DNA from: Ensifer adhaerens
Lineage (GTDB): Bacteria > Pseudomonadota > Alphaproteobacteria > Rhizobiales > Rhizobiaceae
DNA length: 64,000 bases
Direction of reading: 5' to 3'
NCBI RefSeq assembly: GCF_000697965.2
Contig: NZ_CP015880.1
Span: forward strand, 1,364,001-1,428,000
Shown: positions 16,453 to 25,946 of the stretch, one piece after another
How positions within the stretch are numbered: position 1 is the first letter of the stretch
How the letters are laid out: the number at the start of each line of letters is the position of its first letter
Program-made: the position numbers and the translations under genes
Notes under the pieces: model-generated
What the model was told of the DNA's origin: nothing
Databases searched by the model: none
Seen by the model: only the letters and a program-made list of their open reading frames with translations

Positions 16453-17288
16453 GCGGCGCCGAGCGTGCTGACGCCGGGCTTGAACAGCCCGGCGGGCGAA
16501 AGCGTGAAGATCTCGCAGCCATCGGCGGTGACGCCGACCGTGTGCTCGTATTGCGCCGACAGCGACCGGTCGCGGGTCACGGCGGTCCAGCCGTCCGAGA
16601 GCACCTTCACATGCGGGCGGCCGAGATTGATCATCGGCTCGATGGTGAAGATCATGCCCTCGCGCAGTTCCGGCCCTTCATTGGCGCGGCCGTAGTGCAG
16701 GATGTTCGGCGCGTCGTGGAAGAGCTTGCCGACGCCGTGGCCGCAGAAATCGCGCACGACGGAGCAGCGCTCCGCTTCGGCATAGACCTGGATCGCTTCA
16801 CCGATGGCGCCGGTGCGGGCGCCGGGGCGCACGGCGGCTATGCCGCGCATCAGGCTCTCGTGGGTGACGTCGAGCAGTCGCTCGGCCGCGCGCTTGATCT
16901 CGCCGACCGGATACATCCGGCTCGAATCGCCATGCCAGCCATCGACGACGTAGGTGACGTCGATGTTGACGATATCGCCCTCGCGCAGCGGCTTGTCGTT
17001 CGGGATGCCGTGGCAGACGACGTGGTTGATCGAGGTGCAGGACGATTTCGTGTAGCCGCGATAGTTGAGCGTCGCCGGCAGCGCGCCATTGTCCATGCCG
17101 AACTCGAAGACGAACCGGTCGATCTCGTCGGTGGTGACGCCCGGCTGTACCCGCGAGACGAGCTCGTCCAGACAACGCGCAGTCACCTGGCAGGCCTTTC
17201 GCATGCCCTCGAAACCTTCCGGTCCATAGAGCCGGATTACGCCGGTGTTCTTGTAGGGCGCAGACCCTGCCTCGATGTAAGTCACCAT
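16449..17288 (-). CDS. map: Methionine aminopeptidase, type I
   Basis: Removes the N-terminal methionine from nascent proteins in the cytosol. The 279-residue protein shows the five metal ligands of the pita-bread fold: the two aspartates in [29 protein letters not shown], the Glu of FTIEPMIN, and the final Glu in QYEHTVGVT. The substrate-pocket histidine is in [10 protein letters not shown]. The length is slightly above the bacterial standard because of an N-terminal extension of about 20 residues. It lies 30 bases after sfsA and overlaps radC. Confidence 0.96.
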   Translation of the reverse strand: MVTYIEAGSAPYKNTGVIRLYGPEGFEGMRKACQVTARCLDELVSRVQPGVTTDEIDRFVFEFGMDNGALPATLNYRGYTKSSCTSINHVVCHGIPNDKPLREGDIVNIDVTYVVDGWHGDSSRMYPVGEIKRAAERLLDVTHESLMRGIAAVRPGARTGAIGEAIQVYAEAERCSVVRDFCGHGVGKLFHDAPNILHYGRANEGPELREGMIFTIEPMINLGRPHVKVLSDGWTAVTRDRSLSAQYEHTVGVTADGCEIFTLSPAGLFKPGVSTLGAA

Positions 17289-17318
17289 TCCAAAGCTTTC
17301 AGTTGTTCCAGTCGGATT

Positions 17319-18038
17319 TCATAGAGCAGCGAGGGCCGCTTCGTCCACTGTCATCAATCCAGTTGGGCGGATTTGCGTTGGCGAAACCTGACATTTGACC
17401 GCATAGGCCTCAACCCCACGTGACATCGCGCGGTCGAATGCGCGCGCATAGGCGGGATCGAACTCGCGGCAGATCCTCAACCGGTCACAATCGTCGCGCT
17501 GCACGAGATAGATCATCACCGCGCGGTGACCGGCCTCAACCATATCACCGAGTTCGTCGAGATGTTTCGCCCCCCGCGTGGTCGGACTGTCAGGAAATTC
17601 GGAAAGACCGGGCGAGCGGCTGAAATGCACGTTCTTGACCTCGACATAGGCACGGCCGCGCTCGGGATCGCTGAGGAGAATGTCGATGCGCGAGTTGCGT
17701 CCGTATTTCTGCTCGCGTGCACTATGCTCATAGGTATGCAGGTCGGAAACGAGCCCCAGCCGGATGGCTTCTTCCGCAAGCCGGTTGGGCAGGCCGGTAT
17801 TGATGCCGACCATCGTTCCGTCGGCTTCGACGATTTCCAGCATCTGGCGGTACTTCCGCGTCGGGCTGTCGTGTTCTGACATCCAGATGCGTGAACCGGG
17901 TGTCGTCAGCCCGCGCATCGATCCCGTGTTGGGGCAGGATCCGGTCATGGCCGTGCCATCAGGCAACAGGGCGTCGAAGAGAAAGCGCTTGTAGCGCTGC
18001 ACAAGGGTTGCGGTCGTCAGCGGAGGATCGAAGATCAA
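17319..18038 (-). CDS. sfsA: SfsA family DNA/RNA-binding nuclease-like protein
   Basis: A 239-residue protein of the sugar fermentation stimulation family. An OB-fold N-terminus (RYKRFLFDALLPDGT, CPNTGSM) is followed by a PD-(D/E)XK-like nuclease region with DILLSDPERGRAYVEVKNVH. The start is a TTG at 18038, chosen because AGGA sits six bases upstream and the conserved LxxRYKRFLFDA segment follows at once. It lies 19 bases after phaC. Family members bind DNA without clear sequence preference; the cellular role is uncertain. Confidence 0.93.
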   Translation of the reverse strand: MIFDPPLTTATLVQRYKRFLFDALLPDGTAMTGSCPNTGSMRGLTTPGSRIWMSEHDSPTRKYRQMLEIVEADGTMVGINTGLPNRLAEEAIRLGLVSDLHTYEHSAREQKYGRNSRIDILLSDPERGRAYVEVKNVHFSRSPGLSEFPDSPTTRGAKHLDELGDMVEAGHRAVMIYLVQRDDCDRLRICREFDPAYARAFDRAMSRGVEAYAVKCQVSPTQIRPTGLMTVDEAALAAL

Positions 18039-18057
18039 GGCAGGTCCTGCGAATGAT

Positions 18058-19896
18058 TCAGGCGCGGGCGCGTACGTAGGAGCCCGGCGCTTCCTCGAGC
18101 GAGTTCAGCGGACCGCCCGGCTTGCGGGGCGCAACGCGTCGCTTGTCGAGTTTCTCGATCCATTGGTGCCAATGCGGCCACCAGGATCCCGGTGTTTCCT
18201 TGGCGGCCTTGAACCAATCGTCGAAGTCACCCGTGGGGGCGCCTCCGGTCCAGAACTGATACTTGCCCTTGTCCGGCGGATTGACGACGCCAGCAATGTG
18301 GCCCGAACCCGAGAGAACATAGGTGACCTTGCCGCCGAACGAAGCGCTGCCGAGAAATACAGAGCGCGGCGGGGCGATGTGGTCTTCCTTGGTCGCGAGA
18401 TTGTAGATCGGGATCTTCACGTCGCCGAGCGATACCTGCTTGCCGGCAAGAACCATCTCGCCCTTCGAAAGCTTGTTATCGAGGTAGCAGTTGCGCAGAT
18501 AGAAGGAATGGTTGGCGGCCGGCATCCGCGTCGAATCGGAGTTCCAGTAGAGCAGGTCGAAGGGCAGGGGTTCCTGGCCCTTGAGGTAGTTGTTGACGAA
18601 GTAGGGCCAGATCAGCTCCGAGGCGCGCAGCATGTTGAAGGCGGTCGCCATCTTCGAGCCGTCGAGATAGCCGGTCACGCTCATGTTCTGTTCGATCTGG
18701 CTTATCTGGTCCTCGTCGACGAAGACCTTGAGGTCGCCAGCGTGAGTGAAATCGACCTGCGTCGTGAACAGTGTCGCCGAGCGGATGCGATCGTCGCCCT
18801 CGGCCGCATGCAATGCGAGCGTCGCGGCAAGCAGGGTGCCGCCGACGCAATAGCCGATGGCGTTGACTTCCCGCTCACCGGTGGCCTGCTCGACGATATC
18901 GAGCGCAAAGCCGATGCCTTCGCGGGCATAGGCTTCCCAGTCCTTGGTCGCGTGCCGTTCGTCCGGGTTCACCCAGGAGATGACGAAGACCGTGTGTCCC
19001 TGATCGACCGCCCATTTGATGAAGGATTTCTGCGGGTTGAGATCGAGCACGTAGAATTTGTTGATCCAGGGCGGGCAGATCAGCAACGGCCGCTTCAGCA
19101 CGGTTTCCGTCGTCGCCTCATATTGCAGCACCTGGCAGACGTCGCTCTGGGCGATGACCTTGCCCGGCGTCATCGCGATATTCTCGCCGATCGCAAACTT
19201 GCTGGTGTCCGTCTGCCGGAGCTTGAGGTCGCCGCGACCGGCGGCGATGTCCTCGGCAAACATCTGCATGCCCTTGACCAGATTGGCGCCGCTTGAGGCA
19301 ACCGTCTCGCGGTAGAGCTGCGGATTGGTGGTGACGAAGTTGGTCGGAGACAGCGCGCTGGAAACCTGGCGAACGTAGAAAGCAGCCTTGTGTTTCGTGT
19401 GGTCGTCGAGCCCCTCGGCGTCCTCGACCATGCGCTCGGCCCAGTCCGACGTTACGAAATAGGCCTGGCGAATGAAGTCGAAGAACGGGTTCTTCACCCA
19501 GTCCTCGTCGGTAAATCTCTTGTCGTTGCGCTGGAGGGCGGCCGGCTCCGCCGTCTCTTCGCCGGACATCCGGTGCAGCGTGCGCGACCAGATCTCGAAG
19601 AAGCTGCCCATCAGGTGAGTCTGCGCTTCGAGCGTGCGGCGCGGATCGGAAAGCCAGTACTCCGAGACCTTGGACAGCGTCTTAACCATGTCGGTGACGG
19701 GTTCGGCGAAGGTATCGGACTTCTGGCCCGATTCCCGCGGCGCCAGCCAGGCGGAAGCCGCTTTGCCAAGCTGTTCCATGGCGCGGGCGAGGTTGACTGC
19801 GAGGCTTTCCGGATCCTTGACGATATAAGGTTCGACGGATTTGGGATCGAAGCCTGCGTAGCCGTCCTTGCCTTCCGCATTCCTCTCTGCTGTCAC
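18058..19896 (-). CDS. phaC: Class I poly(3-hydroxyalkanoate) synthase
   Basis: Polymerises (R)-3-hydroxybutyryl-CoA into PHB on the granule surface. The 612-residue protein has the class I N-terminal domain and the alpha/beta-hydrolase core with the lipase-like box GYCVGGTLLA, whose cysteine is the acyl-carrying nucleophile. The catalytic Asp lies in NLATKEDHIAP and the His in LSGSGHIAGVVNPP. A GTG start at 19896 is preceded by GGAGGA at a distance of about eight bases; the frame continues upstream but that part overlaps the divergent lipoprotein promoter. The phasin and phaAB genes are not in the window. It heads an operon with sfsA, map and radC. Confidence 0.96.
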   Translation of the reverse strand: MTAERNAEGKDGYAGFDPKSVEPYIVKDPESLAVNLARAMEQLGKAASAWLAPRESGQKSDTFAEPVTDMVKTLSKVSEYWLSDPRRTLEAQTHLMGSFFEIWSRTLHRMSGEETAEPAALQRNDKRFTDEDWVKNPFFDFIRQAYFVTSDWAERMVEDAEGLDDHTKHKAAFYVRQVSSALSPTNFVTTNPQLYRETVASSGANLVKGMQMFAEDIAAGRGDLKLRQTDTSKFAIGENIAMTPGKVIAQSDVCQVLQYEATTETVLKRPLLICPPWINKFYVLDLNPQKSFIKWAVDQGHTVFVISWVNPDERHATKDWEAYAREGIGFALDIVEQATGEREVNAIGYCVGGTLLAATLALHAAEGDDRIRSATLFTTQVDFTHAGDLKVFVDEDQISQIEQNMSVTGYLDGSKMATAFNMLRASELIWPYFVNNYLKGQEPLPFDLLYWNSDSTRMPAANHSFYLRNCYLDNKLSKGEMVLAGKQVSLGDVKIPIYNLATKEDHIAPPRSVFLGSASFGGKVTYVLSGSGHIAGVVNPPDKGKYQFWTGGAPTGDFDDWFKAAKETPGSWWPHWHQWIEKLDKRRVAPRKPGGPLNSLEEAPGSYVRARA

Positions 19897-20005
19897 CCGG
19901 CGTCCTCCACAGCATCTTGTTTGTTTTGTATTTTTACATTCTGCCCGAAAATGATTACAAGGGCTAGCGCATCGTCGCGCCATCAAAATAGAGGTCGTCT
20001 CCAGT

Positions 20006-20314
20006 ATGCTTGCCGTCGGAAAACAGCGTTCCATCACCTGGGTTGCCGGGATCGTTCTGCTAGGCACGCTTGCAGGCTGCAACAGCCAGGGGACCAACTT
20101 CGAGAACTATCCGTCGGTTTACGGCCAGAAGCCGGCCGCAACGTCGCAGATGACCAACGATGAAGCTGCAAGCATGCAGGCGCGCCTGAGCTCTCTCGGC
20201 GCTGCACGCAAGTCCGGCGCGATCTCCGAAGCCGAGTATCAGCGTCGCCTGAAAGAAATGCGCGCGCTGGCCGAACAGCACGGCGCCGACGCGCTGAAAG
20301 AGATCCAGAATTAG
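20006..20314 (+). CDS. Small SHOCT-like lipoprotein
   Basis: A 102-residue precursor with a type II signal peptide. The lipobox is LAGC, so the mature protein starts at Cys near residue 29. The C-terminal half has a short helical pattern (ARKSGAISEAEYQRRLKEM) like the SHOCT oligomerisation motif. It diverges from phaC with about 110 bases between the starts. The function is not known. Confidence 0.85.
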   Translation: MLAVGKQRSITWVAGIVLLGTLAGCNSQGTNFENYPSVYGQKPAATSQMTNDEAASMQARLSSLGAARKSGAISEAEYQRRLKEMRALAEQHGADALKEIQN

Positions 20315-20440
20315 CGCTTGCCTTTCCGGTGATTTGGACGCAAAGCGTTCAATGGCCGCATGGACGGCCGTTCACCACAGCGCACGGTTTCGCAAAGGCT
20401 TGAGCCGCTGGCGGGAGCGTGCGCCAAACGAGGTTTGGAG

Positions 20441-21658
20441 ATGGAAGAGTTTCACAAAGTCCGGCGTTTGCCGCCCTATGTTTTCGAACAGGTCAACCGT
20501 TTGAAAGCAAGCGCGCGAGCGGCCGGTGCTGACATCATCGACCTCGGCATGGGCAATCCGGATCTACCCACACCACAGTCGATTGTCGACAAGCTCTGCG
20601 AGGCCGTTCAGGACCCGCGCACGCATCGTTATTCGTCGTCGAAGGGCATTCCCGGGCTGCGTCGTGCCCAGGCCGCCTATTACGCCCGCCGCTTCGGCGT
20701 CAAGCTCAACCCGGATACCCAGGTCGTCGCTACCCTTGGCTCCAAGGAAGGCTTCGCCAACATGGCGCAGGCGATCACCGCACCTGGCGACGTCATTCTG
20801 TGCCCGAACCCCACCTATCCGATCCACGCCTTCGGCTTCCTGATGGCCGGCGGCGTCATCCGCTCGATCTCGGTCGAGCCGGACGAAACCTTCTTCGGAC
20901 CGCTGGAACGCGCCGTTCGCCATTCAATCCCCAAGCCACTGGCGCTGATCCTCAACTATCCGTCGAACCCGACGGCGCAGGTTGCGACGCTCGACTTCTA
21001 TAAGGACGTGATCGCGTTTGCGAAAAAGCACGACATCATCGTGCTTTCGGACCTTGCCTATTCGGAGATCTACTTCAACGACGCGCCGCCGCCGTCGGTG
21101 CTGGAAGTTCCGGGCGCGATCGACTGCACGGTCGAGTTCACCTCGATGTCGAAGACCTTCTCAATGCCGGGCTGGCGCATGGGCTTTGCCGTCGGCAACG
21201 AGCGGCTGATCGCAGCCCTGACACGCGTGAAATCCTACCTCGACTATGGCGCCTTCACGCCGATCCAGGTGGCCGCCACCCAGGCGCTGAACGGCGACGG
21301 CAGCGACATCGCCGAAGTGCGCAATATCTACAAGCGCCGCCGCGACGTCATGGTCGACAGCTTCGGCAAGGCCGGCTTCGAAGTGCCGCCGCCGGCAGCG
21401 ACGATGTTTGCCTGGGCAAAGATCCCGGAGAAGTTCCGTCATCTGGGCTCGCTCGAATTCTCCAAGCTCCTCGTCGAGAAGGCGGATGTCGCGGTCGCTC
21501 CGGGCATCGGCTTCGGCGAACAGGGCGACGACTATGTGCGCCTCGCTCTCGTCGAGAACGAGCACCGCATCCGCCAGGCGGCGCGCAACATCAAGAAATT
21601 CCTGTCGACCGCCGACGAGACGATGCACAACGTCATCTCGCTCAACGCTCATAGGTAA
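20441..21658 (+). CDS. Class I/II PLP-dependent aminotransferase, AlaC-like
   Basis: A 405-residue cytosolic enzyme of fold type I. It has the substrate-pocket segment DLGMGNPDLPTP and the central YPSNPTAQVA, then SDLAYSEIYF and the PLP-lysine box SMSKTFSMPGWRMG near residue 240. Closest in character to glutamate-pyruvate aminotransferase AlaC; LL-diaminopimelate aminotransferase annotations also exist for this group. The ATG at 20441 was chosen because MEEFHKVRRLPPYVF is the usual start and TTTGGAG precedes it; the open frame begins earlier. It lies about 90 bases upstream of hom, suggesting an amino-acid operon. Confidence 0.9.
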   Translation: MEEFHKVRRLPPYVFEQVNRLKASARAAGADIIDLGMGNPDLPTPQSIVDKLCEAVQDPRTHRYSSSKGIPGLRRAQAAYYARRFGVKLNPDTQVVATLGSKEGFANMAQAITAPGDVILCPNPTYPIHAFGFLMAGGVIRSISVEPDETFFGPLERAVRHSIPKPLALILNYPSNPTAQVATLDFYKDVIAFAKKHDIIVLSDLAYSEIYFNDAPPPSVLEVPGAIDCTVEFTSMSKTFSMPGWRMGFAVGNERLIAALTRVKSYLDYGAFTPIQVAATQALNGDGSDIAEVRNIYKRRRDVMVDSFGKAGFEVPPPAATMFAWAKIPEKFRHLGSLEFSKLLVEKADVAVAPGIGFGEQGDDYVRLALVENEHRIRQAARNIKKFLSTADETMHNVISLNAHR

Positions 21659-21746
21659 GAAGTCGGGAGGCGTGCTTGACGCGCGCCTCCTTCCACACTG
21701 GCCCCGCTGTTCTCGCGGCGCGCCCTCTACATGTTAGGAAATGGCT

Positions 21747-23069
21747 ATGGCAGATGCCCTCAAAATCGGCATTGCGGGCTTGGGTACCGTCGGTGCCTCG
21801 CTCGTGCGAATCCTCCAGGATCGTCACGAGATGCTTGCGACAACGTGCGGACGGGCAATCGAGACCACGGCCGTAACGGCGCGCGACCGCAACAGGGACC
21901 GCGGCGTCGATCTTTCGAAGACCGCCTGGTTCGACGATGCCATTTCGCTTGCGCGTGACGCCGATATCGACGTTTTCGTCGAACTGATGGGCGGTGCCGG
22001 CGATCCCGCCTATTCGGCCGTCAAGGCGGCGCTGCAGCGCGGCATTCATGTGGTGACCGCCAACAAGGCGCTGCTGGCTGCCCATGGCATCGAACTTGCA
22101 AAGATCGCCGAGGAGAAGGGCGCGCTGCTCAACTACGAAGCGGCTGTTGCCGGCGGTATCCCCGTCATCAAGGCGCTGCGCGAATCCATGACCGGCAATA
22201 CGATCTCGCGCGTCTATGGGATCATGAACGGCACCTGCAACTACATCCTGACGAAGATGGAGAAGGAACAGCTTTCCTTCGAAGCCTGCCTCAAGGAGGC
22301 GCAGCGCCTCGGCTATGCCGAAGCCGATCCGGCCTTCGACATTGAGGGCAACGACACGGCGCACAAGCTGTCGATCCTGACGAGCCTTGCATTCGGTACG
22401 GCGATCGCTGCCGACGACATCTACCTCGAAGGCATCACCAATATCTCGATCGACGACATTCATGCAGCCGCCGATCTCGGTTACCGCATCAAGCTCCTCG
22501 GTGTCGCCCAGCGCACCGAAAGCGGCATTGAGCAGCGCGTCCACCCGACGATGGTGCCTTACGATTCCGTCATCGCCCAGGTCGATGGCGTGACCAATGC
22601 CGTTGCGATCGAATCCGACATTCTCGGCGAGCTCCTGATGGTCGGCCCGGGTGCCGGCGGCAACGCGACGGCGTCGGCCGTGCTCGGCGATATCGCTGAC
22701 ATTGCCAAGAGCCGCCCGGGCGCCCAGCACGTTCCGGCCTTCGGCCGTCCGACCAATGCGCTGCTGCCCTATAAGCGCGCGCAGATCCAGAGCCACGAGG
22801 GCGGCTACTTCATCCGCCTGAAGGTCGTTGACCGCACCGGCGTCTTCGCCAGCATCGCGACCCGCATGGCCGACAACGGCATCTCGCTGGAATCGATCAT
22901 GCAGCATTCGAAGCATCTGATGGACACGGGCGAGCCGCAGACGATCATCTTGGTCACGCACGCGACATCGGAGCACTCCGTTCGCGATGCGATCAAGGCG
23001 ATCAAGGGCGAGGGCTACCTCGTCGGCGAGCCGCAGGTCATTCGCATCGAACGCCCGAAGGCAAACTGA
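21747..23069 (+). CDS. hom: Homoserine dehydrogenase
   Basis: Reduces aspartate semialdehyde to homoserine, the branch point to threonine and methionine. The 440-residue protein has an NAD(P) fold (IGIAGLGTVGASLV), the catalytic domain with NGTCNYILTKME and AEADPAFDIEGNDTAHKL (the catalytic Lys and Asp region), and a C-terminal ACT domain (LKVVDRTGVFASIATRMAD) for threonine feedback. ATG 21747 is preferred over ATG 21741 because AGGAA directly abuts the latter. Confidence 0.96.
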   Translation: MADALKIGIAGLGTVGASLVRILQDRHEMLATTCGRAIETTAVTARDRNRDRGVDLSKTAWFDDAISLARDADIDVFVELMGGAGDPAYSAVKAALQRGIHVVTANKALLAAHGIELAKIAEEKGALLNYEAAVAGGIPVIKALRESMTGNTISRVYGIMNGTCNYILTKMEKEQLSFEACLKEAQRLGYAEADPAFDIEGNDTAHKLSILTSLAFGTAIAADDIYLEGITNISIDDIHAAADLGYRIKLLGVAQRTESGIEQRVHPTMVPYDSVIAQVDGVTNAVAIESDILGELLMVGPGAGGNATASAVLGDIADIAKSRPGAQHVPAFGRPTNALLPYKRAQIQSHEGGYFIRLKVVDRTGVFASIATRMADNGISLESIMQHSKHLMDTGEPQTIILVTHATSEHSVRDAIKAIKGEGYLVGEPQVIRIERPKAN

Positions 23070-23131
23070 CGGCGAAGGACCTCGGGCCGTTCGGCATGAC
23101 GGTGCGCAGTGCCGTTTGTCGCCAACAAATT

Positions 23132-23173
23132 AGAAGCCTCGCCGCGCAAGCAAGCCGGCGAGGCTTCTTTTTT
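23132..23173 (+). terminator. Terminator of hom
   Basis: AGAAGCCTCGCCG pairs with CCGGCGAGGCTTCT, followed by TTTTT. It lies about 60 bases after the hom stop, separating hom from recJ. Confidence 0.92.
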
Positions 23174-23302
23174 GGGAATTGGGCGCCTGCGGCGGCCCAA
23201 CCCCCTACGAAACGTGGATCTCTGTGTATGCCGTTCCAAAAACGGTCACGATTTCCAGGGTTATGCGCTAAGAGGAATGAAGCGCCAAGCGGATGGACGA
23301 GC

Positions 23303-25105
23303 ATGGAAGAATTGGTGGATCCGGTACAGCGGGCCTTTCTGAATGTCGAGCAGTCGGTCAGCGGCCAGCGATGGGTGTCGCGCCTCGACCAGGCGGGCCA
23401 GAACCGCGCGCTCGCCATTAGCCAGGTTCACGGCTACTCCGATCTGCTCGGTCGCGTCCTTGCCGGCCGCGGCGTCGTACTCGACGATGCCGCAAGCTTC
23501 CTTGATCCGACGCTTCGCTCGCTTATGCCGGACCCGGACACGCTTACCGATTGCCGCAAGGCTGCAGAGCGTCTGGCGGCCGCCATCAAGCGCCGTGAAA
23601 AGACGGTGATCTTCGGTGACTATGACGTCGACGGTGCCGCGTCTTCGGCTTTGATGGCGCGTTTCCTGCGCCATTTCGGCGTCGACGCGGAAATCTACAT
23701 TCCCGATCGGATCTTCGAGGGGTATGGCCCGAACCCGACGGCAATCGAGCAGCTGATCGACAAGGGCGCCGATCTCATCGTCACCGTCGACTGCGGCTCG
23801 ACCAGCCATGAGGCGCTCGCCGTTGCCGATAAACGCGGCGTCGATGTCGTCGTCATCGACCACCATCAGGTCGGCTCGGCGCTGCCGCCCTGCCATGCGC
23901 TCGTCAATCCCAATCGGGAGGACGATCTTTCGGGGCAGGGGCGTCTTTGTGCTGCCGGTGTCGTTTATCTGGTTCTCGTCAATACCTTGCGCGTTTTGCG
24001 CAACGCCGGCGACAGCCGCGTTTCTTCGTTCGACCTGCTGTCCCAGCTCGATCTGGTGGCTCTGGCGACGGTCTGTGACGTGGTGCCGCTCAAAGGGCTC
24101 AACCGCGCCTATGTCGTCAAGGGACTGATCGCGGCGCGTCACATGGGCAATGTCGGGCTTTCGGCACTGCTGCGGAAAGCTGCGATCGGCGGCCCGGTCA
24201 CGCCCTATCACCTGGGCTTTCTCGTCGGCCCGAGAATCAATGCCGGCGGACGCATTGGCGATGCTGCGCTCGGCAGCCGCCTGCTGGCGATGGAGGATGC
24301 GGCCGAGGCAGAGAAGATCGCCGCGCAGCTCGATGAGCTCAATCGCGAGCGGCAGGCGATGGAAGCCATCATGCTGGCCGAGGCGGAGGCTGAGGTTCTG
24401 GCCGAATACGGCACGGGCGAGGGCGCTTCGGTGATCGTTACCGCGCGCGAAAACTGGCACCCGGGCATCGTCGGACTGCTCGCCGCCCGCATCAAGGAAA
24501 AATTCCGCCGACCGACTTTTGCCATCGCTTTCGATCCGAACGGCCGCGGCACCGGCTCCGGCCGCTCGATCAACGGCTTCGACATGGGCAAGATGGTTCG
24601 GGCCGCCGTCGATGGTGGCCTGCTGGTAAAGGGTGGCGGCCATGCCATGGCTGCCGGTCTCACCGTCGAGCGCGCGAAACTCGGCAAGCTCAGGCAGTTT
24701 TTCGAGGGACGCGCGGAAGCGGCGGTGCGCGAACTCGTCGCCATCCAGACGCTCAAGGTCGACGGCGCGCTTGCAGCCTCTGGCGCGACCCTGGAACTCA
24801 TCGATCTCCTGGAGCAGGCCGGCCCCTACGGCTCGGCCCACCCGCAACCGGTCTTCGCCTTCCCGCAGCATCGCCTGCGCGATAGCAGGCAGGTCGGCGC
24901 CAACCACATCAAGGTGACGCTGGAGGGGCAGGACGGCAGCCGCCTTGACGGTATTGCTTTCCGGGCGACCGAGACACCGCTCGGCGACTTCCTGCTGTCG
25001 AGCCGCGGAACATCCATCCACGTCGCGGGATCGGTGTCCGCCGATCTGTGGCAGGGCCAGCGACGGGTACAGCTGCGCGTCACGGACGCGGCAAAGGCGC
25101 TGTAG
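23303..25105 (+). CDS. recJ: Single-stranded-DNA-specific exonuclease RecJ
   Basis: A 5'-3' single-strand exonuclease for recombination and mismatch repair. The 600-residue protein has the DHH phosphoesterase motifs VIFGDYDVDGAASSALM, VTVDCGS and VVIDHHQVG. The DHHA1 domain contains GPRINAGGRIGDA and KGGGHAMAAGLTVE, and an OB fold forms the C-terminus. The ATG at 23303 is where homology-like sequence begins; the frame is open to 23096 but that extension runs through the hom terminator. No strong ribosome site is seen. Confidence 0.95.
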   Translation: MEELVDPVQRAFLNVEQSVSGQRWVSRLDQAGQNRALAISQVHGYSDLLGRVLAGRGVVLDDAASFLDPTLRSLMPDPDTLTDCRKAAERLAAAIKRREKTVIFGDYDVDGAASSALMARFLRHFGVDAEIYIPDRIFEGYGPNPTAIEQLIDKGADLIVTVDCGSTSHEALAVADKRGVDVVVIDHHQVGSALPPCHALVNPNREDDLSGQGRLCAAGVVYLVLVNTLRVLRNAGDSRVSSFDLLSQLDLVALATVCDVVPLKGLNRAYVVKGLIAARHMGNVGLSALLRKAAIGGPVTPYHLGFLVGPRINAGGRIGDAALGSRLLAMEDAAEAEKIAAQLDELNRERQAMEAIMLAEAEAEVLAEYGTGEGASVIVTARENWHPGIVGLLAARIKEKFRRPTFAIAFDPNGRGTGSGRSINGFDMGKMVRAAVDGGLLVKGGGHAMAAGLTVERAKLGKLRQFFEGRAEAAVRELVAIQTLKVDGALAASGATLELIDLLEQAGPYGSAHPQPVFAFPQHRLRDSRQVGANHIKVTLEGQDGSRLDGIAFRATETPLGDFLLSSRGTSIHVAGSVSADLWQGQRRVQLRVTDAAKAL

Positions 25106-25148
25106 CACCCGTCGCGAAGTGTGCTGACAGATATTTCGCTGGGCCGTG

Positions 25149-25475
25149 TTATGGCTGACCGTACCGCACACGCTTCAAAACATCTCGAGGATTCACAGCG
25201 AGGATGGTGTTGAACAACGTCGTTTCGACGACGGTGTCGCCATCGGCTTGCAGGCGAAAATGCACGCTCTTGTTGCCGCCACAGTTCGTTGCGTCGATCA
25301 TCGCGATAACTCTTTCGACCTCGTCGGGCGTCTTTTCGTCCAGCCTGACAAGGGCAGGATAAAGGGGGGCGCAACTTGCACCGCCGTCGCGAACAAGTTC
25401 TCCTTGTCGATCAAATAGATAGCTGAGGGGTGCGAACTCTCCCTTGTGCGAGCCGCGATGGGCGCTGCCCCACAT
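25149..25475 (-). CDS. Hypothetical protein, gene 3 of an orphan operon
   Basis: A 108-residue protein without signal or membrane segment. Two cysteines occur (GGASCAPL and DATNCGGN) and the C-terminus reads TILAVNPRDVLKRVRY. I recognise no family. It starts 12 bases after the stop of the preceding secreted-protein gene and has no clear ribosome site, so translation may depend on coupling. It could also be a decayed piece of a longer gene. Confidence 0.5.
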   Translation of the reverse strand: MWGSAHRGSHKGEFAPLSYLFDRQGELVRDGGASCAPLYPALVRLDEKTPDEVERVIAMIDATNCGGNKSVHFRLQADGDTVVETTLFNTILAVNPRDVLKRVRYGQP

Positions 25476-25487
25476 GGCACTTAGGTA

Positions 25488-25946
25488 CTAAACCACAGCG
25501 CTCAAAGATCCGAGATCATTGAACGGTCGCAAGGCTTCAACATTGTAAACCACGGAGTAGAGGCGACTGCCGCTGAGTGGTGAATTCAGTGTGAGCGAGT
25601 AGGTACGACGGAAACCCTGCTGCTGGTCCAGTCGGGTAATGTGTATGCGCTGCAGATAGCGTGCTTTGGCATAAGCTGGGAGCTTCGGGTCTTTGCGATT
25701 GTTCAGGCTTCGCGTCGTTTCGGAGCGTTCCCAGTCTTTGAAATCCCGCGCGAGCAACGTTTCTAACTCTTCAATTGGCATCCCCAGCTTGAACACCGGA
25801 CTCGGTACCAAGTCTGCAGGCGTCAGCGTCTGCTCGCCAGAAATCACGTTGGAACGAGCGGCCGCAGGCGATCCGGGATAGGACGAAATTGTGATTGCGG
25901 CGAGCCCCGCAGCAATGACGCGAAACAAAACTAGATTCCCGTTCAA
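25488..25946 (-). CDS. Hypothetical secreted protein, gene 2 of an orphan operon
   Basis: A 152-residue precursor with a Sec signal peptide (hydrophobic stretch VIAAGLAAITISSYPG, cleavage likely after PAAA or nearby). The mature domain contains FKLGMPIEELETLLARDF and a beta-rich C-terminus (YSLTLNSPLSGSRLYSVVYN). The GxPxxExxxLL segment resembles short SmpA/BamE-like periplasmic domains, but that is only an impression. It overlaps the gene before it by four bases (ATGA), so the two are translationally coupled. No name can be given. Confidence 0.65.
   Translation of the reverse strand: MNGNLVLFRVIAAGLAAITISSYPGSPAAARSNVISGEQTLTPADLVPSPVFKLGMPIEELETLLARDFKDWERSETTRSLNNRKDPKLPAYAKARYLQRIHITRLDQQQGFRRTYSLTLNSPLSGSRLYSVVYNVEALRPFNDLGSLSAVV

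Noticed and set aside
21642..22976. Minus-strand frame opposite hom
   Set aside because: Antisense shadow; hom has all catalytic and ACT motifs.
23261..25171. Minus-strand frame (636 codons) opposite recJ
   Set aside because: Antisense shadow with no recognisable domain.
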